A stretch of 64,000 nt of DNA from CALKJP01 sp046299555 (GTDB lineage Bacteria; Bacteroidota; Bacteroidia; JACCXN01), in contig JBKBHS010000002.1 of the NCBI GenBank assembly GCA_046299555.1, positions 372,001 through 436,000 on the forward strand. Reading direction: 5' to 3'. Below, piece after piece: positions 25,316 through 34,368 of the stretch. Under the pieces are notes generated by a model that did not search any database, was not told the origin of the DNA, and saw only the letters and a list, made by a program, of their open reading frames with translations. The number at the start of each line of letters is the position of its first letter. The stretch's first letter is position 1. Both the position numbers and the translations under genes were made by a program.

Positions 25316-26878
25316 TTAATTTTTAAAATATTTTAAAGCTATTTTTTCTACACATTTTTCACCATCAATGGCAGCCGAAACAATTCCACCGGCATATCCA
25401 GCACCCTCGCCACAAGGATAAAGATTTTTTATTTGTAAATGTTCCAATGTTTCTTTATTTCTTGGAATTCTAACAGGAGAAGATGTTCTTGATTCAACTC
25501 CAACTATTACTGCATCGTTGGTTAGATATCCTTTCATTTTATCTCCAAAAGCCTTAAATGCCTGTTGTAATCGAGGGCCAATATTTTTAGGTAACCATTC
25601 ATGCAATGGACTTGAAGTAATTCCCGGATGATAGGAACAACTTGGTAATGAAGATGATTGTTTATTTTGTGTAAAATCTACTAATCGCTGAGCAGGAGCT
25701 TTTAGTTTACCTCCTCCATAGTTATATGCCATTTGTTCTACCTCCTTTTGAAATTGCATAGCGGCAAGAGCTCCAAATGAATAATATTTTTTTAAATCTT
25801 CTAATTCTACAGCAACAACAATTCCTGAATTGGCAAAAGGGTTGTTTCGTTTAGATGGCGACCATCCATTAGTAACCACTTCATGATAATCAGTTGCACA
25901 TGGTGCAATAATACCTCCCGGACACATACAAAATGAATATACTCCTCTACCGTTTACTTGATGTACCAAACTGTAAGAAGATGCAGGAAGATATTCAGGT
26001 CGAGTTGAGCAGTGTAATTGAATTTTATCAATCAATGATTGGGGATGCTCTACTCTAACTCCTAAAGCAAAAGGTTTGGCTTCAATAAGAATTTGTTTTT
26101 TATGGAGCAATTCAAAAATATCTCTTGCCGAATGTCCTGTTGCTAATATTATGGCAATGCCTTTATATAAATTTCCCGAAAGAGTTTTTACATACTCCAC
26201 ATTATCATTTTTAATAATTAAATCAATAACCTTTTCGTTAAAATGTACTTCTCCCCCATACTTAATTATTTGCTCTCTAATTGCTGTAATAATACCGGGA
26301 AGTTTATTAGTTCCTATATGCGGATGACTCTCAATCATAATGTTTCTATCAGCTCCGTGATAGACTAATGTTTCGAGAATTTTATCTACATCACCTCTTT
26401 TAGTAGAGCGTGTATAAAGCTTACCATCCGAATAAGTTCCGGCCCCTCCTTCACCAAAACAATAATTCGATTCGGGATTTATTTCGCCTTTTTTATTAAT
26501 AGCGGCTAAATCGCGTCTTCTGCTTCGCACATCTTTACCGCGCTCTAAAATAATTGGCTTTAAACCTAATTCTAAACATTTTAAACCTGCAAATAATCCT
26601 GCCGGTCCGGCACCAATTATTATTACTTCGGGTGAATTGGAAACGTTCTTGTAATTTCTGATTATTGTTTTTTCGCTTTGATATTTTTCGCCAATTACTA
26701 CTAATAGCCTCAAGTTGGCTTTTATATTTTTGCTACGAGCATCAATAGAACGTTTAAGTAATTCTATATGCAATAATGTATCAGATGAAATTTGTTCAAT
26801 TTTTCGAACATGCTCATAAAGCAAAGGTTCATTAAAGGCAATTTCTGCCGGAACAACTATGTTGAGTTCTTTAATCAA
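25316..26878 (-). CDS. FAD-dependent dehydrogenase (COG2509-type oxidoreductase)
   Basis: 520 residues. About 80 residues of an N-terminal ferredoxin-like domain precede the dinucleotide fold VIIIGAGPAG (85-94). SNYCFGEGGAGTYSDGKLYTR (motif at about 138-158) and the C-terminal NLYPCGEGAGYAGGI are signatures of this uncharacterised family. The substrate is unknown; the family is widely conserved. It is operonic, with a 9-bp gap from porT and a 10-bp gap to the M42 gene. Confidence 0.87.
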   Translation of the reverse strand: MIKELNIVVPAEIAFNEPLLYEHVRKIEQISSDTLLHIELLKRSIDARSKNIKANLRLLVVIGEKYQSEKTIIRNYKNVSNSPEVIIIGAGPAGLFAGLKCLELGLKPIILERGKDVRSRRRDLAAINKKGEINPESNYCFGEGGAGTYSDGKLYTRSTKRGDVDKILETLVYHGADRNIMIESHPHIGTNKLPGIITAIREQIIKYGGEVHFNEKVIDLIIKNDNVEYVKTLSGNLYKGIAIILATGHSARDIFELLHKKQILIEAKPFALGVRVEHPQSLIDKIQLHCSTRPEYLPASSYSLVHQVNGRGVYSFCMCPGGIIAPCATDYHEVVTNGWSPSKRNNPFANSGIVVAVELEDLKKYYSFGALAAMQFQKEVEQMAYNYGGGKLKAPAQRLVDFTQNKQSSSLPSCSYHPGITSSPLHEWLPKNIGPRLQQAFKAFGDKMKGYLTNDAVIVGVESRTSSPVRIPRNKETLEHLQIKNLYPCGEGAGYAGGIVSAAIDGEKCVEKIALKYFKN

Positions 26879-26887
26879 AACGGAAAT

Positions 26888-27610
26888 TTAGCCCTCAAAA
26901 TTAATTGAAAAAAGAAATACACGTGAACGTAAACGTTGAATAGGTTCTGAATAAACAGTACCGTCTCTAACCAAAATATCCGGTATTCCAAACGACATTT
27001 TAAATTCGGGCGAAAACTTAAAGTATTGCAAAAAGAAATCGAATCCAAATCCTATTTCGTAGCGATAATCGTATTTTTTAAGTTTTACCACAATATCATT
27101 ACTTACATCATTGCTTACGTCTCTTTGTGAAGCTAAGTCTATTAAAAAGTTACCTCCGCCAAAAACATAGGCTGCAAAATTATTTAAACGAGCAGAACGA
27201 TATTTAAGATGTAACGGAAACTCAACAAACGTAGATTCGATGGGTTTTACCCTTAAAACAGATGCTGTATCGCCTCTATTAAAGGTATATTCCAAATTAC
27301 GTTGTGCAAATGATAGTGCCGGCACAAAACGTAAATTAAAATAAGGCCCCAGATGTAAATCAGAAACAATTGCTAAATTAAAACCGGATTGTTTTTGCGA
27401 TTCTAAAACCATTAATGAATCAAATTGAAATAAATTAGCCTTTCGTTGAATGATAAAATCTGTTGAATTTACGCCTAATGAAAATCCAAAATGAAAGGGA
27501 CGTTTATCAAAATTAGGTAGATTTTCCGGATATAGTTTCTGTGCATGCAAAGTAGAGGCTGATAAAAAAATCAGCACAGCAAGTAATATGTAGTAATTTG
27601 TTCTAAACAA
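26888..27610 (-). CDS. porT: PorT-like outer-membrane protein (type IX secretion)
   Basis: 240 residues: a signal peptide (cleavage near LHAQ) and an eight-strand-type barrel with alternating aromatic strands, ending FLFSINFEG. Placement directly after ubiE is the conserved location of porT/sprT in Bacteroidota, and the window also encodes a T9SS cargo, so I call it PorT. The family is required for T9SS function. Sequence alone would only support a generic PorT-family barrel. Confidence 0.78.
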   Translation of the reverse strand: MFRTNYYILLAVLIFLSASTLHAQKLYPENLPNFDKRPFHFGFSLGVNSTDFIIQRKANLFQFDSLMVLESQKQSGFNLAIVSDLHLGPYFNLRFVPALSFAQRNLEYTFNRGDTASVLRVKPIESTFVEFPLHLKYRSARLNNFAAYVFGGGNFLIDLASQRDVSNDVSNDIVVKLKKYDYRYEIGFGFDFFLQYFKFSPEFKMSFGIPDILVRDGTVYSEPIQRLRSRVFLFSINFEG

Positions 27611-27651
27611 TTGAGATGAAGTAATTTTTAATAAACGAAATTAGTTTAAAA

Positions 27652-28377
27652 TTATTTTTTACCGTAATAAACTGAAGCTATACCAAACATTAATGTTTTG
27701 TAATATGTTTTTTGAAAACCTACTTTATTTAGATATTCCAAAAAATTTTCACCATCAGGAAATGCATTAACCGACTCAGGTAAATACGAGTATGCTCTTG
27801 AATCTTTTGATATAAAATTTCCAATGCCGGGCAGTATTCGATTGAAATAAAAATTATACAACTGCTTAACCGGAAATACTTTAGGTTTAGAGAATTCTAA
27901 CACTACAAGGCTTCCTCCATGTTTTAATACTCTATATATTTCTTTTAAACCCTTTTCTAAATTTTCAAAGTTGCGAACACCAAAAGCTACTGTAGCTGCA
28001 TCAAAATAGTTATCATTGAAAGGAATATTTTCTGAATCGCCATTTATAAGCTCAATTTTATCTTGCAAATTCATTTTTGCAAGTTTTTCACGACCAAACG
28101 ACAGCATTCCTTCAGATATATCAATACCAATTATTTTTTCAGGATGCAATATTTTGTTGGCTGTAATAGCCAAATCACCGGTACCGGTTGCAATATCAAG
28201 CAATAATTTTGGTTTTTCTTTTTTTAAGCAAGCAATTGCTTTTTTTCTCCAGATATTATCTATACCAAACGATAAAAAATGATTTAAAAAATCATATCGA
28301 TGAGCAATATTGTTAAACATTTGGGCAACCTGCTCTTTTTTGCCCGAATTTGATTCTTTATACGGAGTGACTGCCAT
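27652..28377 (-). CDS. ubiE: Demethylmenaquinone / 2-polyprenyl-methoxybenzoquinol methyltransferase
   Basis: 241 residues. The SAM motif LLLDIATGTGDLAI (58-71), YDFLNHFLSFGID near the N-terminus, and VAFGVRNFENLEKGLKEIYRVLK are UbiE/MenG signatures. In this phylum, which uses menaquinone, the reaction is the last methylation of menaquinone synthesis. It is first in the operon that continues with porT and ends with fmt. A near-consensus TATCTTTA lies upstream. Confidence 0.94.
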   Translation of the reverse strand: MAVTPYKESNSGKKEQVAQMFNNIAHRYDFLNHFLSFGIDNIWRKKAIACLKKEKPKLLLDIATGTGDLAITANKILHPEKIIGIDISEGMLSFGREKLAKMNLQDKIELINGDSENIPFNDNYFDAATVAFGVRNFENLEKGLKEIYRVLKHGGSLVVLEFSKPKVFPVKQLYNFYFNRILPGIGNFISKDSRAYSYLPESVNAFPDGENFLEYLNKVGFQKTYYKTLMFGIASVYYGKK

Positions 28378-28529
28378 TTTTTTAAATTGTGCGTAAAGAT
28401 AATTATATTATTAACCTATTATAAAAATGGAACAATTCTATTATTAGCTTTGTTGCGTTTTTATTTGTGTGTTTTTAAAACAAATTGAATTATCTTAATT
28501 TTAATTGTATAAAAAATGATTTCTTAAAA

Positions 28530-28561
28530 CTTGCACAGAAAAAAAGCAATATATATATTTG
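28530..28561 (+). promoter_or_regulatory. Promoter of L31 (-33 TTG, 20-bp spacer, -7 TATATTTG)
   Basis: TTG at 28531-28533 and TATATTTG at 28554-28561 are 20 bp apart. They lie inside the spurious upstream extension of the L31 frame, which confirms the start at 28597. Confidence 0.75.
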
Positions 28562-28596
28562 CAGCCCTAATTATAGACAGATTAATACAAAAACCG

Positions 28597-28848
28597 ATGA
28601 AAAAAGGAATTCACCCAGAAAATTACAGATACGTAATATTTAGAGATTTATCTAATGGATATGCTTTCTTAACACGTTCAACTGCTAACAGTAAAGAAAC
28701 TGAAAAGTGGGAAGATGGTAACGAATATCCTGTAATAAAATTAGAAATTTCAAATACCTCTCACCCATTCTACACCGGTAAGATGAAATTAGTTGATACG
28801 GCAGGTCGTATTGATAAATTCAATAGCCGTTACAATAAAAAGAAATAA
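28597..28848 (+). CDS. 50S ribosomal protein L31, type B
   Basis: 83 residues from the ATG at 28597. The frame is open further upstream, but that part contains the promoter. MKKGIHPENYRYVIFRD, FYTGKMKLVDTAGRIDKFNSRY and a Lys-rich end identify type B L31. The zinc-binding CxxC of type A is absent, so this is the zinc-independent paralogue often used in low-zinc conditions; in this phylum it may be the only L31. Confidence 0.94.
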   Translation: MKKGIHPENYRYVIFRDLSNGYAFLTRSTANSKETEKWEDGNEYPVIKLEISNTSHPFYTGKMKLVDTAGRIDKFNSRYNKKK

Positions 28849-28917
28849 TTTTAAATTAGTCACTATTACATTAGTTTTAATGTAATAATCAGTCGTTTTA
28901 AATCAATAAAAATAAAT

Positions 28918-28949
28918 AAGCCCGAAATAATTTCGGGCTTGTTTTTTAT
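28918..28949. terminator. Terminator between L31 and the choice-of-anchor gene
   Basis: AAGCCCGAAAT and its complement form the stem, followed by GTTTTTTAT on the plus strand. Confidence 0.85.
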
Positions 28950-28981
28950 ATTTTATTTCTAAAATATAAAAACAACTGTAG

Positions 28982-31342
28982 TTAGTTTTTTATAAGCTTT
29001 TCGGTTGCCACAATTTTATTATCAGAAAGCAATCTTAAAAAATACATACCTTGATTTAATTGGGGGGATATTTGAATTAAGCCACTACTGTAATTTACAT
29101 ATTGTTCAAACACTACTCTACCGGAAATATCTACAATTTGAATTTGTGAATAAGCCGAAAAATCATTTGTAAATTGAATATATAGGTAATTATTAAATGG
29201 ATTAGGGAAAACTTTTATTAAAAGAGAGTTTTTATGTTCATCAGAAATTGATGTCATACTTCCACTTACAAAGAATTTATCTACCCCTGCCTCAACTATA
29301 TGCCCCGGATTATTATCAACAGTTTCAAAAATTATTCGCGTATTTGCTGTTAAAGGTAAATAATCTAAAACTCTAAATGATTTATTAACCCATTGTGAAT
29401 TATTAGGAGAAGATGCCGTTACCACCTCTAAGGTAACTGTAGTAATTCCATTGTTTAACTTTACAACTAATGAATCATTTGGGCTTCCACTGCCTCCTCC
29501 ATTAAAAAACCAACGGCTATAATTGATAATAGGATCAACATATTGTGTTAAATCCATAATCGGTGAAGTTAAAATAGTAGTACCATTATCAACATCATCA
29601 TCCCCTGCGCTTCCGCCTGCATTTCCTGTAACGTAAGCTTTATCTGAACAGTCGGAATTAATATCTACCCCCGGATTTGAGGGAGTACCCGATAAATTAG
29701 TTCCTACCGGTTTACCTCTTTCCCACATACCGGAACTTGCAGTGCCGGTAACAAACCAACCATAATTAAATGTAAAATCATCGTAATATCCTTTATTAAG
29801 ATTTATGCTAATAAAATCATTGGAATTAGAAAAGGTTTCAACTCCGCATTCGGTAACATATCCCCACTTACCGGCATAATAATTATAGGTATCCGCTATT
29901 AAATTACATCTCGAAAACTCTCCATTAGCATCTGAAGTAAAACTGTAATTAGTATTTAGATTTTCAATTAATACATTTACTCCCGCAATAGGATTAGCAT
30001 TATTTAACGTATTTCCGCTAAAATTAATGCCATTATTACTTACCATTTGCACATTTAAGTTTGTAACCACACCATTATTTAAAACTACATTATTGAATGT
30101 CTTTGTAATATATCCAGGCGCAGAAAATGTTACTGTATAAGTACCTGCATGAGCAGTACCGGTATAATATTCACCATTAAAATTTGATTTTTCAATGTGG
30201 TGCGTACCTCCAATAATTTGTACGCTAACATTGTTTAATGGGATATTACAAATACTATCTGTTACAACTCCTTCTAAATAACAAGCTCTATTAATTGTAG
30301 GGGTTAAAACAAACATACCTTGTTCTATATCAGAAACTAAAATATTTCCGCTTGGTAAATAGGCATAAACGCCCCATGCTCCGTGAAATCCATCACCCGA
30401 AAAAGGACTTGTGTCATAATGTCCAACATTAATCATGTTTTTAGGACGAGATACATCTGTAATTACTACTCCGTCAGTATACCATGATGTAAAAGCATAA
30501 TCATTTTTAATATATGTATTGTGTACAATTGAACCTGAACCTGGTGTTATTTGTATTCTGTCCATTTCTCGAATATTTTGAACATCATGTACATCATAGC
30601 AGGTAAGAAATGAATTTGAATTTTCATCGGTTGTAAATAAATATTGGTCATCGTCAGATTTCCATGTATTATGTGTATAGTTTGTTGGAGTATTCTGTGT
30701 TTGAACAACAATTGGATTAGCTTTATTACTTACATCAATAGCAGAAAAATAACCTTGATAAATGTGAGAACCCCATAAGGTATCATTTCTAACAATTCCA
30801 TCATGAATGTAGTTGATATTATATTGACCAACATAATTTGGGTTCCATGGATCTGCCAACGAAGCAATAATTGCACCGCCATTTGCCAAATTACTACCAT
30901 ATAGATAAATATATCCATTATCAATATGAAGTGCATGTATAGTATTTAATTGTCCATTAATGGCATTATTACCTGTCCATGTTCTTGATTGAATAGAATC
31001 AGGAAGGTAGGATAAATTGACAATTCTTAAACCTCCACCTCCTTCTGTGGTAACATAAGCATACTTTCCATATGTTCTTACTTCGCGCCAAATAGAATTT
31101 GGACCTGGTACATGAAATCGAAACTGTGGATTATTAGGATTTGTAACATCAATAATATCTAAACCTTCTTGTGTTCCAACTAAAGCATATTCATTGCCTA
31201 AGGTATCAACATACCCCCAAATATTAGACAGTGCAACATTAGAAGGATAAGGATATTGTGATCGAAACTGAATATTGAATTGTGCATAAAAGTTTTTGTG
31301 AATTAATAAAAACAAACAGGTAGTAAAAAGTAATTTTTTCAT
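28982..31342 (-). CDS. Choice-of-anchor B protein with T9SS type A sorting domain
   Basis: 786 residues. A signal peptide (to about NFYAQ) is followed by a choice-of-anchor B / LVIVD-repeat region to about residue 355 (GLDIIDVTNPNNP, AYVTTEGGGGLRIVNL), then two carboxypeptidase-regulatory-like beta domains (about 360-520), a lectin-like or MAM-like segment, and a T9SS sorting domain from residue 711 (VFPNPFNN) to the C-terminus (GMYFLRL, EKLIKN). It should cross the outer membrane by T9SS and be released or attached to the surface. The role is unknown, perhaps adhesion or binding. Confidence 0.9.
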   Translation of the reverse strand: MKKLLFTTCLFLLIHKNFYAQFNIQFRSQYPYPSNVALSNIWGYVDTLGNEYALVGTQEGLDIIDVTNPNNPQFRFHVPGPNSIWREVRTYGKYAYVTTEGGGGLRIVNLSYLPDSIQSRTWTGNNAINGQLNTIHALHIDNGYIYLYGSNLANGGAIIASLADPWNPNYVGQYNINYIHDGIVRNDTLWGSHIYQGYFSAIDVSNKANPIVVQTQNTPTNYTHNTWKSDDDQYLFTTDENSNSFLTCYDVHDVQNIREMDRIQITPGSGSIVHNTYIKNDYAFTSWYTDGVVITDVSRPKNMINVGHYDTSPFSGDGFHGAWGVYAYLPSGNILVSDIEQGMFVLTPTINRACYLEGVVTDSICNIPLNNVSVQIIGGTHHIEKSNFNGEYYTGTAHAGTYTVTFSAPGYITKTFNNVVLNNGVVTNLNVQMVSNNGINFSGNTLNNANPIAGVNVLIENLNTNYSFTSDANGEFSRCNLIADTYNYYAGKWGYVTECGVETFSNSNDFISINLNKGYYDDFTFNYGWFVTGTASSGMWERGKPVGTNLSGTPSNPGVDINSDCSDKAYVTGNAGGSAGDDDVDNGTTILTSPIMDLTQYVDPIINYSRWFFNGGGSGSPNDSLVVKLNNGITTVTLEVVTASSPNNSQWVNKSFRVLDYLPLTANTRIIFETVDNNPGHIVEAGVDKFFVSGSMTSISDEHKNSLLIKVFPNPFNNYLYIQFTNDFSAYSQIQIVDISGRVVFEQYVNYSSGLIQISPQLNQGMYFLRLLSDNKIVATEKLIKN

Positions 31343-31465
31343 AATGGGTTTAGGTTGGTTTTATTTTTTAAAATTGTAGAAAAATATTCATTAATTTAAA
31401 CCGTTCATGTAATTTTATAAAATAATATAAAAGTTGCTTTTTCATTTTATTTTTCAAATTGCTGT

Positions 31466-31678
31466 ATGAATAAAATTTTATTTATTTTTTCAATTATTTT
31501 AGTACATGCATGCACTGATAAAAGAGGGCCATGCGATGCATTAGAAAAACCTAAGCCAAATTGTATGTGTAATTTAGTTTATGCACCTGTTTGTGGATGC
31601 GATGGTAAAACCTATGGTAATGAATGTGAAGCAAAATGCTACGGAATTACAAATTACACCAATGGAGAGTGTATGTAA
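31466..31678 (+). CDS. Kazal-domain lipoprotein (putative serine protease inhibitor)
   Basis: Only 70 residues. A lipobox ending at Cys16 (LVHAC) is followed by one Kazal domain: CNLVYAPVCGCDGKTYGNECEAKC has the PVCG, DGxTYxNEC and final Cys spacing (motif at about 35-58). Kazal domains inhibit serine proteases by presenting a loop; the extra cysteine in VCGC is common in bacterial ones. As a lipoprotein it would sit at the outer membrane and may shield against proteases. It stands alone between the T9SS cargo and the acyltransferase. Confidence 0.87.
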   Translation: MNKILFIFSIILVHACTDKRGPCDALEKPKPNCMCNLVYAPVCGCDGKTYGNECEAKCYGITNYTNGECM

Positions 31679-31798
31679 ATTATATAAGTCTCGATTCCTT
31701 TACCTTAATTATCTTATTAAGCTAAAATTAATTCATTTTTAATGGATGTTCATCATTAAACTTGCATATACAAATTCCACTGTAAAATAGAAGATTAA

Positions 31799-32677
31799 AT
31801 GCTTACATATTATTTCCTGCTCCCATTCATTTATCTTCTTTCAATATTACCTTTTAGTATTTTATATTTTATATCCAATATTTTATATTTCTTTTTGTAT
31901 TATATAATTGGCTACAGAAAAAAAGTAGTTCGGGAAAACTTAAAAAATTCTTTTCCTCAAAAAAATGAATCAGAAATTAAAATAATAGAAAAAAAATACT
32001 ACAAACATTTATGTGATTTATTGCTTGAATCATTAAAAGCTTATTCGATATCTGAAAAAGAATTGAGAAAACGTTGTTCCATAAAAAATCCTGAATTGAT
32101 GGAAAAATTTGCTTTAAAAGGTGAAGACATATGTATTGCCATGGGTCATTACGGAAATTGGGAATGGGCTGGACAAAGAGTTAGCATGGATACAGGATTT
32201 AAACTTTTAGTATTGTATAGAAAAATTAAAAATCCATATTTTGATAACTTTATGCAAAGGCTGCGAAGTAGATTTGGGGCAATACCGGTTGAGATGCGAG
32301 ATACAATAAGAGTAATTCTCGATTATAAGAATAAAAAATTACCAACCGCCACGGTATTTATTACAGATCAATCACCTCCTCCTGAAAATGCAATATGGCT
32401 GAACTTTCTAAATCAAAAGACAGCAGTGTTTAAAGGTGTAGAAAAAATTGCTCGAAAATATAATATGCCTGTATTATTTGGCCATGTTAGAAAAATTAAA
32501 CGAGGCTATTATGAAATAGAACTGAGTGTTTTAAGTGAGAACAATGCCATGCTTCCTGAAACAGAACTTACTACTCTGCATACGAAAAAATTAGAAAATT
32601 ATATTATAGAAAATCCTGAATATTGGATTTGGAGTCATAAAAGATGGAAACATAAAGCCCTCGAATTACATTCCTAA
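31799..32677 (+). CDS. LpxL-like lysophospholipid/lipid A acyltransferase
   Basis: 292 residues with N-terminal membrane helices (5-38) and the HX4E catalytic motif H117 to E122 (HYGNWE). VLYRKIKNPYFD and FITDQSPPPENA are typical of the LpxL/HtrB branch. It probably adds a secondary acyl chain to lipid A at the inner membrane; transfer to another lipid cannot be excluded. The 3' end overlaps that of the START-like gene by 12 bp (convergent). Confidence 0.9.
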   Translation: MLTYYFLLPFIYLLSILPFSILYFISNILYFFLYYIIGYRKKVVRENLKNSFPQKNESEIKIIEKKYYKHLCDLLLESLKAYSISEKELRKRCSIKNPELMEKFALKGEDICIAMGHYGNWEWAGQRVSMDTGFKLLVLYRKIKNPYFDNFMQRLRSRFGAIPVEMRDTIRVILDYKNKKLPTATVFITDQSPPPENAIWLNFLNQKTAVFKGVEKIARKYNMPVLFGHVRKIKRGYYEIELSVLSENNAMLPETELTTLHTKKLENYIIENPEYWIWSHKRWKHKALELHS

Positions 32678-33049
32678 GCAATGCATTAGTTTAGCAACTT
32701 GTGTTTCCCAAAGCATTTTTGCATCTTCTAATTCATTGTATTCTGCATAATCGGTTACAATTAAAGAAACTGATTTTGATAAATCATTTATTTCAATTGC
32801 TAGTTCAAAATAAATATCGTCCGGTAAATGTTCCCATTTGTATCGAATACTTTTATTTGGTTTGAGTGAAATTATTTCAGCATTTTGAGAAGAACCATCC
32901 CAAAAAAACTCACACTTTTTTCCTTTTATGTTTACATCATCACAAAACCACTCTGATAATCCTGAAGGTGTGGATAAAAAATTAAATAACAATTTTTGGG
33001 AACATTTAACTGGGAACTCTAATTGAAACATCGTAAATCCTTTTGTCAT
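32666..33049 (-). CDS. START-like (SRPBCC) domain protein
   Basis: 127 residues of the small Bacteroidota START-like family: FQLEFPVKCS, LFNFLSTPSGLSEWFCDDV and a C-terminal helix with WETQVAKLMHCLG. The fold makes a hydrophobic pocket, but no ligand is known. There is no signal peptide, so it is cytoplasmic. The alternative start at Met7 would remove six residues. Confidence 0.82.
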   Translation of the reverse strand: MTKGFTMFQLEFPVKCSQKLLFNFLSTPSGLSEWFCDDVNIKGKKCEFFWDGSSQNAEIISLKPNKSIRYKWEHLPDDIYFELAIEINDLSKSVSLIVTDYAEYNELEDAKMLWETQVAKLMHCLGM

Positions 33050-33202
33050 AATCTCTATTATTTACAATTATATATTGTAATAATAATAAATTTATCGATT
33101 AAAAATTATTTTTAATCAAAAATATTGTGAATTTAATCCCTATGTTTCGTTTTATTAAAAAAACATATTTTTAAAAAGATTTAAATCAATTAGAAAAAAC
33201 TA

Positions 33203-33210
33203 TATATTTG
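33203..33210 (+). promoter_or_regulatory. -7 promoter box (TATATTTG) for tRNA-Met
   Basis: A TAnnTTTG box 19 bp before the tRNA, with no clear -33 TTTG. Confidence 0.65.
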
Positions 33211-33229
33211 CACCCCTAAATAAACAAAT

Positions 33230-33303
33230 GGCGGGGTAGCTCAGATGGTTAGAGCGCAGGATTCATAACCCTGAGGTCACGGGTTCAACTCCCGTCTCCG
33301 CTA
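33230..33303 (+). tRNA. tRNA-Met (CAT)
   Basis: 74 nt. The acceptor GGCGGGG pairs with CTCCGCT with two G-U pairs; D-arm AGCTCAGATGGTTAGAGC; anticodon loop TTCATAA; T-loop TTCAACT. CCA is not encoded. The anticodon stem lacks the three G-C pairs of the initiator, so this is the elongator, or an Ile2 tRNA if its C34 is lysidinylated. Confidence 0.9.
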
Positions 33304-33678
33304 CTAATAAGCGATCTTATAAGGTCGCTTTTTTTATTTTTTTCCAACTCATTTCTAAAATTTCAATCTAATTGGATTCTTATCCGCCTGTGGCGGACAC
33401 AGGTTCATACCGCCTCTGGCGTACTCCGCTTCTATTAAGCGATCTTATAAGGTCGCTTTTTTTATTTTTTTCCAACTCATTTCTAAAATTTCAATCTAAT
33501 TGGATTCTTATCCGCCTGTGGCGGACACGGGTTCATACGCCTCTGGCGTACTCCGCTTCTATTAAGCGATCTTATAAGGTCGCTTTTTTTATTTTTTTCC
33601 AACTCATTTCTAAAATTTCAATCTAATTGGATTCTTATCCGCCTGTTGCGGACACGTGTTCATACGCCTCTGGCGTTA
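33304..33678 (+). repeat. Tandem 127-128 bp repeat (about 2.9 copies) after tRNA-Met
   Basis: The terminator-like hairpin starting GCGATCTTATAAGGTCGC occurs at 33311, 33439 and 33566, so the period is 128 then 127. Each unit holds that hairpin with a T7 tract, a constant AT-rich linker, and two short palindromes (TCCGCCTGTGGCGGA and CGCCTCTGGCG). Copies two and three are preceded by GGTTCATAC...ACTCCGCTTCTATTAAGCG, which resembles the end of the tRNA and its flank (GGTTCAAC...CTCCGCTACTAATAAGCG). The third copy has lost palindrome symmetry. No coding potential is credible here. Confidence 0.88.
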
Positions 33679-33731
33679 ATTATTTTTGCTTACTTAATAT
33701 CTTTAAACTAATAGAAATAGTTAATAAAAAC

Positions 33732-33762
33732 AAAAAAGCCCACTATATAGTAGGCTTTTTTG
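33732..33762 (-). terminator. Terminator after the PUR-family gene
   Basis: The stem AAGCCCACTA/TAGTAGGCTT lies between A6 and T6 tracts, downstream of the minus-strand stop at 33780. Confidence 0.82.
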
Positions 33763-33779
33763 AACTTTTTACCTTAAAA

Positions 33780-34136
33780 TTATTGATTTCCTAAATCATC
33801 AAAATCTACGTTAGTAAAAGCAGCACCTTGCGATTCGCTTACTTTTTCGGTAGATTCTGTTGAAGGATTTTGACTTTTTAATTCATTAATTTTTGCGATT
33901 GTTTCATTTAATCCTTCAATAAACTTTTCAAAATCTTCCTTATAAAGGAAAATTTTGTGTTTTTCATACCTGAATTTTCCATCTTCCAGGAATCTTTTCT
34001 TACTTTCAGTAACGGTTAGATAGAAATCGTTACCTCTAGTTGATTTTACATCAAAAAAGTAAGTTCTCTTTCCAGCTCTTACAGCTTTAGAAAAGATTTC
34101 AGCTCTTTCATTGTTTTCTAGCTCTTCCATCTTCAA
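33780..34136 (-). CDS. PUR family DNA/RNA-binding protein (DUF3276)
   Basis: 118 residues. The single PUR repeat (about 10-85) shows IFSKAVRAGKRTYFFDVKSTRG (motif at about 14-35), YLTVTESKK and HKIFLYKEDFEKF. Bacteroidota and spirochaete PUR proteins bind single-stranded nucleic acid as dimers. The C-terminal ~35 residues are a disordered Ser/Gln/Asp-rich tail. It has its own promoter and sits divergent from rpsA. Confidence 0.9.
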   Translation of the reverse strand: MKMEELENNERAEIFSKAVRAGKRTYFFDVKSTRGNDFYLTVTESKKRFLEDGKFRYEKHKIFLYKEDFEKFIEGLNETIAKINELKSQNPSTESTEKVSESQGAAFTNVDFDDLGNQ

Positions 34137-34181
34137 TTTTTAATATTTGTTAATTACTAATTGTTTTTACTTAAGTATAGG

Positions 34182-34189
34182 CAAACCTA
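34182..34189 (-). promoter_or_regulatory. -7 promoter box (TAGGTTTG) for the PUR-family gene
   Basis: TAnnTTTG on the minus strand, 46 bp before the start; the 10-mer GTAGGTTTGC is shared with the THX promoter. Confidence 0.65.
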
Positions 34190-34317
34190 CGCATTTTTTT
34201 TTAAATCATGCACACTTAATAAAAAAATATCTTTCAAATATATTCCATAAATTATATACCAATCAGTATTTGAATAATTTAGCAATGTATAAATTATTGT
34301 AAAAAGCTTTTTGAAAA

Positions 34318-34349
34318 ATTGGAATATTAAACACAAAATTATACCTTTG
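34318..34349 (+). promoter_or_regulatory. Promoter of rpsA (-33 ATTG, 20-bp spacer, -7 TACCTTTG)
   Basis: ATTG at 34318-34321 and TACCTTTG at 34342-34349 fit the Bacteroidota promoter. Transcription should start near 34355, leaving a leader of about 90 nt. Confidence 0.75.
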
Positions 34350-34368
34350 CAACCCTTTAATTAAAAGA

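Noticed and set aside
33372..33626. Plus-strand open frame of 84 codons in the tRNA-Met repeat
   Set aside because: It only exists because the 128-bp unit repeats; the translation is itself repetitive and shifts frame between copies.
33304..33678. CRISPR array
   Set aside because: Three near-identical 128-bp units without distinct spacers; too long and too few, with no cas genes.
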